Assembly (NCBI GenBank): GCA_022826245.1
Contig: JAJDVG010000058.1
Coordinates: 62,001-126,000, forward strand
Direction: 5' to 3'
DNA length: 64,000 bases
DNA from: Gammaproteobacteria bacterium
GTDB taxonomy: Bacteria > Pseudomonadota > Gammaproteobacteria > Steroidobacterales > Rariloculaceae
Shown here: one piece after another, positions 19,101-25,938 of the stretch
Layout: each line of letters starts with the position of its first letter
How positions within the stretch are numbered: position 1 is the stretch's first letter
Notes under the pieces: model-generated
Told to the model about the DNA's origin: nothing
Database searches by the model: none
Seen by the model: the letters and a program-made list of their open reading frames with translations, nothing else
Position numbers and translations under genes: made by a program

Positions 19101-19272
19101 GGACCGCGCGGACCAGCGCCGCCGCGTCGTTGCCGATGCGCCCGGCCAGTTCGTCGTCGTAGGGCGCTGCGTCGAGCAGAGTCGCGATCAGCGACTCCTC
19201 GTCCGTGAACTTGGCGCGGCGTATGGCGGAGCGCAGCGTCGCAAGATCGCCGGTGTTCTCCGTGGATATCAC
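16144..19272 (-). CDS. putA: Bifunctional proline dehydrogenase / glutamate semialdehyde dehydrogenase
   Basis: A 1042-residue bifunctional enzyme that oxidises proline to glutamate at the inner membrane face, passing electrons via FAD to quinone and then reducing NAD. The PRODH half is in roughly residues 140-450 (VKLSALHPRY, RLVKGAYWDAEIK); the aldehyde dehydrogenase half spans about 520-1000, with ETGGQNVMFVDS and the catalytic Cys in GSAGQRCSALR (about residue 828). There is no N-terminal ribbon-helix-helix domain, so it is a short PutA that does not act as a repressor. I prefer the GTG at 19272, with AAGGAC 8 nt upstream, over the track's 19404. Confidence 0.94.
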   Translation of the reverse strand: MISTENTGDLATLRSAIRRAKFTDEESLIATLLDAAPYDDELAGRIGNDAAALVRAVRADRAGRTMLDRFLAEYGLSNQEGVALMCLAEALLRIPDSRTAERLIADRLGTGAWSSHIGHSEDLIVNASTWALMLTGRLVALDREFASDPLEWMRRLAKRLGEPVIQGALRQAMHILGAEFVLGRTIGEALRRSAESVRHSYDMLGEGARDARSSNAYFKAYSHAIESLATAKREGDAADASVSVKLSALHPRYAFAQRERVLAELLPRVRRLATAAAASGIALTIDAEEADRLDLSLDVFEWLAAADELAGWSGLGLAVQAYGKRALPVIDWLVALARSTGRRIPVRLVKGAYWDAEIKHAQILGYPDFPVFTRKANTDLSYLACARRMLEHPDELAAQFASHNAHTVAAVMALAGSFRDFEFQRLHGMGESLYRAAAAHYPDLPPLRVYAPVGSHEDLLAYLVRRLLENGANASFVNRVLDEQLPPETLASDPLRQVRGTSPAAHPRIRAPGGLFGERRANSAGLDLTDAGNVENLERACAALTESPLHAAPIVAGKAPPGSSRAILNPANRGELLGYCVDARPADVRRAVAIAQREHAAWNDGNAAGRAALLEAAADRLEAARETFVALLVKEAGKTLPDAVGEVREAVDFCRYYAAEARRLTAAPATLPGPAGESNRLSLHGRGVFACISPWNFPLAIFVGQIAAALVSGNTVVAKPAEETPLIAFRAVRLLHEAGVPAGVLHLVTGDGTVGAALVSEPAVAGVAFTGGTHTAWNINRTLAARDAPIAPLIAETGGQNVMFVDSTALPEQVTDDVIQSAFGSAGQRCSALRVLYLQDDIADRTLAMIKGAMDELRVGDPGKLATDVGPVISRAAAAELEAHVVRLTPTAASGHAAPLSAECFDGTFVAPVLLEIDSIRRLDAEQFGPVLHVVRFPGAAIESAVHEATGTGYGLTLGLHSRIAGRAEKLFELVSVGNVYVNRNMVGAVVGSQPFGGQGLSGTGPKAGGPHYLLRFTTEKVLTLNTAAVGGNMELLSLDDD

Positions 19273-19412
19273 TTGAACGGTCCTTCTTCCGACTCTTCGG
19301 GATTGTAGTCGCTGAGCGCGTTCGTACGCGTCAAGCCCGGCCGGAATCGCTTGCGGGCGACGGTTTTTTTGCACGACAATCACTCGCTCCCCCTCAAATC
19401 GCATGTGCGGGC

Positions 19413-20906
19413 ATGTCCACGACGTCGGGCGGACAAACGGGAAGCGAAGGCGCGGGCCCGGCGAACGGAAATCGCCTGTTCGCCGGATACGCGACGCGCG
19501 ACGAGTTCTACGACGAGATGTTCGAGGCGCCGGGCGTGCCGCGGCCGCATTGCAGGGAACTCTGCGAGGCGCTCGACCGCATGTCTGCGGAGGAAATCGC
19601 CGCGATGCAGGAGTACGCCGAGCGCTCCTTCCTGCAGCAGGGGATCACGTTCGCGGTCTACGGGGAGGACGACGCGCAGGAGCGCATCATCCCGATCGAT
19701 TTCCTGCCGAGGCTCCTCGACGCCGCCGACTGGAGCCTGATCGAGCGCGGGCTCAGGCAGCGGCTCGAGGCGCTGAACCGCTTCCTCGGCGACGTCTACG
19801 GGCAGGGACACATCCTGAGCGAGGGCGTCGTACCGACCGAGCTCGTGCGCGGCTGCCCGCAGTACCGTTCCGAGATGCAGGGGCTGCACGTGCCGCACGG
19901 CGTTTACGTCGCCGTCTGCGGCACCGACATCGTCAGGACGAACAACGGCTTCGCCGTGCTCGAGGACAACCTGCGCGTACCGTCGGGCGTCTCGTACATG
20001 CTGGCCAACCGCCGCGCCCTCAAGAGCAGCCTGCGCAACCTCTTCCGGCGCCACCACGTGCGCCGGATCGATCACTACGGCCGGCTGCTGCGCCAGACGC
20101 TCGAGGAACTCGCGCCGGCCGGAGTCACCGATCCCTGCGTCGTCCTGCTGACGCCGGGCGTCTTCAATTCGGCCTTCTACGAGCACATGTTCCTCGCGCA
20201 GGAAATGGGTGTGGAGCTCGTGCAGGGCAGCGATCTCGTCGTGCACAACGGCTTCGTCTACATGCGAACGACGGCGGGGCTCAGACGGGTCGACGTGATC
20301 TACCGGCGCATCGACGACGACTTCATCGATCCGCTGGCGTTCCGGGCCGACTCGCTGCTCGGTACGCCGGGCCTTTTCCACGCCTACCGGCTCGGCAACG
20401 TGACGATCGCCAACGCGCCCGGAACGGGCGTCGCCGACGACAAGAGCGTCTACGCCTACGTGCCGGACATGATCCGCTACTACCTCGCCGAGGAGCCGCT
20501 GCTCGCCAATGTCGAGACGCACCTGTGCTGTACGCCCGACGGCCTGGCCTACACGCTCGACAATCTCGACAGGCTCGTGGTCAAGATGGTCGGCGAATCC
20601 GGCGGCTACGGCATGCTGATCGGGCCGCACGCCACGCCCGAGGAACGCGAGGCCTACGCGAAACAGATCCGCGAGGATCCGGCCAACTTCATCTCCCAGC
20701 CCGTGCTCGACCTCTCGGTCTCGCCCTGTCATACCGACGCCGGCGCGGCGCCGCGGCACGTGGATCTGCGCCCCTTCGCGCTCAGGGGACGCGAGACGCG
20801 CCTCGTGCCCGGCGCGTTCTGCCGGGTTGCGCTGGTCGAGGGTTCCCTCGTCGTCAACTCGAGCCAGGGCGGCGGCGGCAAGGACCTCTGGGTGCTGTCG
20901 GGCTGA
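19413..20906 (+). CDS. Circularly permuted ATP-grasp type 2 family protein
   Basis: A 497-residue protein of the DUF404/DUF407 type, a circularly permuted ATP-grasp predicted to form amide bonds. Recognisable stretches are the N-terminal domain (QGITFAVYGE, RIIPIDFLPR), the ATP-grasp core (GTDIVRTNNGFAVLEDNLRVPSG in part, VKMVGESGGYGM, ENLRVPSG-like metal site) and the tail NSSQGGGGKDLWVL. It is the first gene of a compact operon with an alpha-E protein (4 nt downstream) and a transglutaminase-like protein. This trio is widely conserved and is thought to make or modify a peptide-like product whose identity is unknown. Confidence 0.92.
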   Translation: MSTTSGGQTGSEGAGPANGNRLFAGYATRDEFYDEMFEAPGVPRPHCRELCEALDRMSAEEIAAMQEYAERSFLQQGITFAVYGEDDAQERIIPIDFLPRLLDAADWSLIERGLRQRLEALNRFLGDVYGQGHILSEGVVPTELVRGCPQYRSEMQGLHVPHGVYVAVCGTDIVRTNNGFAVLEDNLRVPSGVSYMLANRRALKSSLRNLFRRHHVRRIDHYGRLLRQTLEELAPAGVTDPCVVLLTPGVFNSAFYEHMFLAQEMGVELVQGSDLVVHNGFVYMRTTAGLRRVDVIYRRIDDDFIDPLAFRADSLLGTPGLFHAYRLGNVTIANAPGTGVADDKSVYAYVPDMIRYYLAEEPLLANVETHLCCTPDGLAYTLDNLDRLVVKMVGESGGYGMLIGPHATPEEREAYAKQIREDPANFISQPVLDLSVSPCHTDAGAAPRHVDLRPFALRGRETRLVPGAFCRVALVEGSLVVNSSQGGGGKDLWVLSG

Positions 20907-20910
20907 TCCC

Positions 20911-21882
20911 ATGCTTGCGCGAAACGCCGAAGGCCTTTACTGGATTGGCCGGTATCTCGAACGGGCACGGCACGGTTGCCGCCTGCTCGCCGAGCAGATT
21001 TCGGCGCTCGAGGATCAGCCCGTCGAGCAGATCGACCGCAACTGGCGGCGCCTCTACCGGGCAGTCGGCCGGACCCCGATAGGCGGCGAGCTCGTGTCGA
21101 ACGGCGACGACGATTTCATGCTCGCCGACGCCTACACGCTGACCGACGACCTGACCTTCGAACGCAATAATCCCGATTCGATCCGTAACTGCGTTGCCAA
21201 CGCTCGGGAAAATGCCCGGCAGGTGCGCAACGTCATTGCCGACAGCTTGTGGTCGTGCCTGAACCTCGCCTGGCTCGACCTAAGCGAGGTCGGGATCGAG
21301 GCGATCTGGACCGACCGGCCGGAAGTCTTCTATGAGCGTACCGAGAACGCCATCCGCACCTTCTCCGGCGTCGCCGAGAGCGCGATTTATCGCGACGACC
21401 CCTGGCAGTTCCTCAAGCTCGGGCGCTTCATCGAACGCACGCAGCTTCTCGCCGCGCTGCTCGATGCGCATATCGCGCTGTTTCCGACCGACGATCCCCA
21501 CCACGAATCGGACTGGCGCTCGCTGCTTCAGGTCTGCGAGGCGGAGTTCGCCTATCGTCACCTGTATTCGCTCCGGCACCGGCCGCGCTTCGTGATCGAC
21601 TTCCTCGTCGTCGATGCCCGGCTCGCACATTCGATCCGCTATGCGCTCGCGCGGATTGTCGAGGCGCTCGACGCCGTGTCCGGCGGGCGGCCTCTCGAGA
21701 GCGCGCCCGGACGCCGCGCGGGCCGGATGGTTGCGGCGATCGACTACGACTGGCCCGAGCGCGCCCGGGAAGACGATGCCGCAACGCAAGCGGCGCTCGA
21801 AGACGTGCGGACCTCCTGCCGCAACCTGCACGACGAAATCTCGGCGACCTATTTCGATTACGAGATCGAGGACACGCCGTGA
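20911..21882 (+). CDS. Alpha-E (DUF403) domain protein
   Basis: A 323-residue all-helical protein of the alpha-E family, the standard partner of the permuted ATP-grasp upstream. The N-terminus MLARNAEGLYWIGRYLERA is diagnostic, as are ARENARQVRNVI and the central FLKLGRFIERTQ. The ATG at 20911 is 4 nt past the ATP-grasp stop; the track start at 20827 lies inside that gene. The biochemical role is unknown, and it probably works in a complex with the two neighbouring products. Confidence 0.92.
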   Translation: MLARNAEGLYWIGRYLERARHGCRLLAEQISALEDQPVEQIDRNWRRLYRAVGRTPIGGELVSNGDDDFMLADAYTLTDDLTFERNNPDSIRNCVANARENARQVRNVIADSLWSCLNLAWLDLSEVGIEAIWTDRPEVFYERTENAIRTFSGVAESAIYRDDPWQFLKLGRFIERTQLLAALLDAHIALFPTDDPHHESDWRSLLQVCEAEFAYRHLYSLRHRPRFVIDFLVVDARLAHSIRYALARIVEALDAVSGGRPLESAPGRRAGRMVAAIDYDWPERAREDDAATQAALEDVRTSCRNLHDEISATYFDYEIEDTP

Positions 21883-22850
21883 CCGCCGCGTCCGGCGCGC
21901 GTCGTTTTCGGATCGAGCACATTTCCGCCTTCAGCTTCGAGACGCCCGCCCGCAACAGCGTCATGGTGCTGCGCCTGCGGCCGCGCGATGACGCCACGTC
22001 GAAAACGTTCGCATTCGATCTTGAGATCGATCCGGAGGCCTCGCCGGTACCTTTCGAGGACCAGTTCGGCAACGCCTGCCATCTCGTGAACATCCATCGG
22101 GCGCATGAGAGCAACACCGTGCGCTCGCGTGCCGCTGTCGAGACGGTCGACCCGGAGCCGCTGCCGGCAAGCCTGGGCGCGGACGCCTGGGAGGCGCTCG
22201 GTGAGCCGTCGGTCGCGTTGCGCCAGTGGGATTTCCTCGCGCCGAGCCGGTTCGCGCGGCCGAGTCCAGCGCTCGCGGCATTCACGAGGTCAAGACGAAT
22301 CCGGCGCGGCAGCGATCCGCTCGATTCGCTTCGGACGCTCGCCAGGAAGTTGTACACGGTGTTCTGCTACGAGCCGGGCCGCACCGACGTCGACTCGCCC
22401 ATCGAACAGATCCTCAGGACCGGCCGCGGCGTCTGCCAGGACTACGTCCACGTGATACTCGCGATCGCCCGGTCCTGGGGCATTCCGAGCCGTTATGTCT
22501 CGGGCTATCTGCACCTGGAGCGATTGCGGGGCGAACAGGCGCGCGAAGGCGCGACGCACGCGTGGGCAGAGTTTCTGCTGCCCGATCTCGGCTGGGTCGG
22601 CATCGACCCGACCAACGATACGCTGGCCGACCACCGCCACATCCCGATCGCCGTCGGCCGCGACTACGCGGATGCCGCGCCGACACGGGGCGTCGTGGCA
22701 GGCGGCGGCGCGTCGCAACTCGACGTACGCGTGATCGTCTCCGACTACGCGGGGTCCGACGCGTCGCCGCCGCTGCATCGGGAACGCTCGACCCTCGCCG
22801 ACGCCGCGAGATTGCGGCCCGCCGGAGACAGATCCTCCGGTCAGCAATAA
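21879..22850 (+). CDS. Transglutaminase-like cysteine peptidase/amidase
   Basis: A 323-residue protein of the bacterial transglutaminase-like superfamily. The catalytic triad is visible: Cys186 (GRGVCQDYVH), His227 (THAWAEF) and Asp243 (GIDPTND). The N-terminal beta domain (FRIEHISAFSFETP) is the module normally found before this catalytic core. It starts at a GTG overlapping the alpha-E stop (GTGA), so the three genes are translationally coupled. The enzyme probably cleaves or transfers amide bonds on the product of the ATP-grasp partner. Confidence 0.9.
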   Translation: MTAASGARRFRIEHISAFSFETPARNSVMVLRLRPRDDATSKTFAFDLEIDPEASPVPFEDQFGNACHLVNIHRAHESNTVRSRAAVETVDPEPLPASLGADAWEALGEPSVALRQWDFLAPSRFARPSPALAAFTRSRRIRRGSDPLDSLRTLARKLYTVFCYEPGRTDVDSPIEQILRTGRGVCQDYVHVILAIARSWGIPSRYVSGYLHLERLRGEQAREGATHAWAEFLLPDLGWVGIDPTNDTLADHRHIPIAVGRDYADAAPTRGVVAGGGASQLDVRVIVSDYAGSDASPPLHRERSTLADAARLRPAGDRSSGQQ

Positions 22851-22853
22851 ACT

Positions 22854-22883
22854 GTTCCCGGAACGGCTAAACCGGACGGGAAC
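22854..22883 (+). other. Inverted repeat in the leader of the TonB receptor
   Basis: GTTCCCG and CGGGAAC are perfect 7-bp arms separated by 16 nt, ending 9 nt before the ATG of the TonB receptor and covering the position where its ribosome-binding site should be. It could gate translation or be an operator; there is no T-run to make it a terminator for the upstream operon. Confidence 0.35.
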
Positions 22884-22892
22884 GCTGAATCC

Positions 22893-25700
22893 ATGAAACC
22901 GAAGCAACGGAAGCTCAGCCTCGCCATCTCCACGGCGCTTGCCGGGTCCGCCGTCAGCGTCGCCAACGCGCAGATCGAGGAGATCGTCGTCACGGCCACG
23001 CGCCGCGCGGCCGGCGCACAGGACATACCCGTGGCCGTGCAGGCCGTCAGTGGCGACGCGCTGAGGGAATGGCGCATCGATACCTTCGACCGCTACGTCG
23101 ACTACCTGCCGAACGTCGTTGCGGCCGGCGACGGACCCGGCAGGAAGGAGCTGTACATTCGCGGCAGCGCGACCGAGCAAACCGGCGTCAGCGTCGCCGC
23201 AGCCCAGGGTTCGGCCCCCGGAGTGGCGCTTTACGTCGACGAGCAACCGGTGTCCTTCGGTTCACGCAATCTCGACATCTATGCCGTCGATCTCCAGCGC
23301 ATCGAGGTGCTGTCCGGGCCGCAGGGCACGCTGTTTGGCGCAAGCTCCCAGTCCGGCAACCTGAGACTCATCACCAACAAGCCCCTGCCGGGTGTTTTCG
23401 ACGCCGGCTTCAACATGCGTTACGGGACCACGGACGGCGGCGGCGACAGCACCGCGGTTGACGGTTTCGTGAACTTTCCGCTCGGCGACCGCGTCGCGGC
23501 GCGCGTCACGGTCTACAACGATTCGCAGGGCGGGTGGATCGACAACGTGCCGGCCGTCTTCACGCCGAGCAGCGAGGTCATCGACCGCAACGACTTCACG
23601 AATTTCGGGCCGAAGCTCACCGGTGCGGATTCCGTCGAGAGCGCCCGGAACGACGCGGTGGTGCAGGACGACTGGAACACGGCCGTGTACCGCGGCATCC
23701 GGCTTGGACTGGCCTGGGACATCGGCGACGACTGGGACGCGCTCGTCCAGCACACCGCCCAGACGATCGACGCCGAAGGATCGTTCCTGGTCGAACCGGA
23801 CCTCGGCACCGAGTCTTCGGCGTCGTTCCAGCCCGACCACAACCTCGATGACTTCGGGCTCACGACCTGGACGCTGAACGGCCGGCTCGCCAACCTCGAA
23901 CTCATCTACACGGGCGGGCGCCTCGACCGCTCCGTGGACGCGCTGGTCGATTACATCCACTACAACAACGGCGGCGGCTACATCACCTACTATCTTTGCA
24001 GCGGAAACATCTACGATCTGAGCGATCCGAACCACTGTTTCGACCCGACCAAGTGGTACACGGAGGACACGAGAAACCGCCGCTCGACCCACGAGTTCCG
24101 CGTCCACACCGCCCAGGACCGGCGCGTGCGACTGCTCGGCGGCGTCTACCACAATGACGTGGAAACCAATCACGTCGGCGATTTCAACTACCGCTCGACC
24201 AACCGGGCGTTTGGCGAGCACGCCAACAACTACTACAACGACAACAGCGGCGACGGTTTCATGGTCGGCAACATTGCCGTGCCGACGGCCGGTGTGAACA
24301 CGAGCGGGCCGCGCGGTCCCTACACGACCTTCTTCAACGACTTTACTCGCACCGAGGAAGAACTCGCTTTCTTCGGCGAAGTCGCCGTCGATATCAGCGA
24401 CACGGTGAGCTTTTCGTTCAGCGCGCGATCCTACGACCTCAACTCGCAGTTGACCGGAGCTTCGAACTTCTCGTTCGGCTGCCGCTACGGCATCGGCGGT
24501 TTCGGTAACTCCCATTACACGGACGACGGCCGCTGCAACAGCCACGCCTTCAGCAACGATGTCACGGCGCGGCTCAGAACGCTCGGGCAATACCGGGAGA
24601 GCGGGGACGACAGCGTGATCCTCGACGCGACGAGCCCCGACGGCAACCGCGACATGTTCCGCGGCGGCGGCAGCAACGCGGCGACCCTGGCCGCCATCGA
24701 GGCCGGCCACCTCGACATCGGCGGTATCAATGCCGACGGCTCGATCGACGAGACGGACACCATCGTCAAGGCTACGCTCGACTGGCAGCCCGGCAACGAT
24801 CTGCTGGTCTTTCTGACCTACGGCGAGGGTTACCGGCCTGCGACCCAGAATCGCAATGCGGGTCTACTGTCGACAAACCAGTCCGGTGTCTTCGAGAACT
24901 ACGTGGTCCCGGCGACTGCGCGGACCGACAGCCTTACGAGCTACGAGATCGGCGTGAAGAGCTTTCTGCTCGACCGGTCGCTGAGACTCAATGCGACGCT
25001 CTTCCTGTCCGAGATCGAGGACCTGCAGGTGTCGCGGTTCGATCCCTCGAACGTGGCGTTCCTTTACTTCATCGAGAACGTCGGCGACGCGGAGTCGATG
25101 GGGCTCGATGTCGACTTCGAGTGGCAGCCCGTGAATTCGCTGAGCATCGCCGGCGCCTTCAGCGTACTCGACACGGAACTCACACGCATCAACGACCAGT
25201 TGCGGGGGATTGCCGTGCCGGTCGGCAGCGAGTTGCCGCTCGCGGCGTCGGTCGCCGGCAACCTGAGGGTGCGCTACGGCTTCGCCGTCGAACGGATGGG
25301 TGTCGACGCCTACCTCAGCGCCGCCGTGACCTGGCGGGGCGACCACGTCTCGGGCATCGTCGGCAGCGCCGAGTTCATGGACGACACGCTGTTCCACCAT
25401 TCCGGGGCCTACTCCGGACTCGAGTTGCAGCACGAGGGCGGAAGTTTCGGCACGGTACGCATCCCCGACGGCGCGGGCGGCTCGCGGCTGCCCTCGAACG
25501 CGCGCTTCGTCAATCCCGCGACCACGACGCTGAACGTTGCGATGGGTTTCGAGCGGGACAACTGGGGGGTTGAGCTCTTCATCGACAACATGAACAACGA
25601 AGCGGCGCCCGTCATGCAGATCGCCGGGCGGTACACGCCCGTGCTGACCGTGCAGCGCCCGCGAACGGTGGGTTTGAGGATGGCGCTCGACTTCGAGTAG
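22893..25700 (+). CDS. TonB-dependent outer-membrane receptor
   Basis: A 935-residue TonB-dependent receptor. After the signal peptide (AISTALAGSAVSVANAQ) comes EEIVVTATRR, the TonB-box region that opens the plug. The plug carries typical phrases (YIRGSATEQ, VLSGPQGTLFGASS) and is followed by a 22-strand-type barrel with DWQPGNDLLVFLTYGEGYRP and ending GLRMALDFE. The RxTxR-like plug and the FGAsSqSGN stretch are common in receptors of marine gammaproteobacteria and sphingomonads for sugars or other organic ligands. The ligand is unknown. Its pairing with a TPR-sulfotransferase downstream is a recurring arrangement. Confidence 0.93.
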   Translation: MKPKQRKLSLAISTALAGSAVSVANAQIEEIVVTATRRAAGAQDIPVAVQAVSGDALREWRIDTFDRYVDYLPNVVAAGDGPGRKELYIRGSATEQTGVSVAAAQGSAPGVALYVDEQPVSFGSRNLDIYAVDLQRIEVLSGPQGTLFGASSQSGNLRLITNKPLPGVFDAGFNMRYGTTDGGGDSTAVDGFVNFPLGDRVAARVTVYNDSQGGWIDNVPAVFTPSSEVIDRNDFTNFGPKLTGADSVESARNDAVVQDDWNTAVYRGIRLGLAWDIGDDWDALVQHTAQTIDAEGSFLVEPDLGTESSASFQPDHNLDDFGLTTWTLNGRLANLELIYTGGRLDRSVDALVDYIHYNNGGGYITYYLCSGNIYDLSDPNHCFDPTKWYTEDTRNRRSTHEFRVHTAQDRRVRLLGGVYHNDVETNHVGDFNYRSTNRAFGEHANNYYNDNSGDGFMVGNIAVPTAGVNTSGPRGPYTTFFNDFTRTEEELAFFGEVAVDISDTVSFSFSARSYDLNSQLTGASNFSFGCRYGIGGFGNSHYTDDGRCNSHAFSNDVTARLRTLGQYRESGDDSVILDATSPDGNRDMFRGGGSNAATLAAIEAGHLDIGGINADGSIDETDTIVKATLDWQPGNDLLVFLTYGEGYRPATQNRNAGLLSTNQSGVFENYVVPATARTDSLTSYEIGVKSFLLDRSLRLNATLFLSEIEDLQVSRFDPSNVAFLYFIENVGDAESMGLDVDFEWQPVNSLSIAGAFSVLDTELTRINDQLRGIAVPVGSELPLAASVAGNLRVRYGFAVERMGVDAYLSAAVTWRGDHVSGIVGSAEFMDDTLFHHSGAYSGLELQHEGGSFGTVRIPDGAGGSRLPSNARFVNPATTTLNVAMGFERDNWGVELFIDNMNNEAAPVMQIAGRYTPVLTVQRPRTVGLRMALDFE

Positions 25701-25725
25701 CGTGCATGCCGCACCGAAGCCGTGC

Positions 25726-25833
25726 GGGGAGGCGCCCGCCGATCGCTTGAGACACGCTGTGAATACATCCCTGTACGCTCCGCGTGCGCGTCCCTGCGCG
25801 CGTGGGTCTCAAGCGACCGGCGGGCGCCTCCCC
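25726..25833. repeat. 28-nt inverted repeat enclosing two small hairpins (palindromic intergenic element)
   Basis: Arms at 25726-25753 (beginning GGGGAGGCGCCCGCCGATCG) and 25806-25833 match in 27 of 28 positions. The 52-nt loop between them holds two further short stems, TACA-TCCC-TGTA and GCGCG-TCCC-TGCGC, so the folded strand would be a three-way junction with two related TCCC-containing loops. It lies between the TonB receptor stop and the sulfotransferase start. It may be a REP/MITE-like mobile palindrome or a transcription/mRNA-stability element; there is no terminal T-run. Confidence 0.7.
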
Positions 25834-25938
25834 TTGGCGACCGCGCGAGACCGCATAGCTCGACGAAGGTGCGATGATCGATGCATGATTGGCCAGAATC
25901 ACCGCATGATCGGCATAATTTGGCGCTGATCTCCGACG

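Noticed and set aside
16390-19308. 972-residue plus-strand ORF antisense to putA
   Set aside because: Arg/Gly/Ala-rich composition and no domain pattern; it is the complement of the clear putA reading frame, a usual GC-rich shadow.
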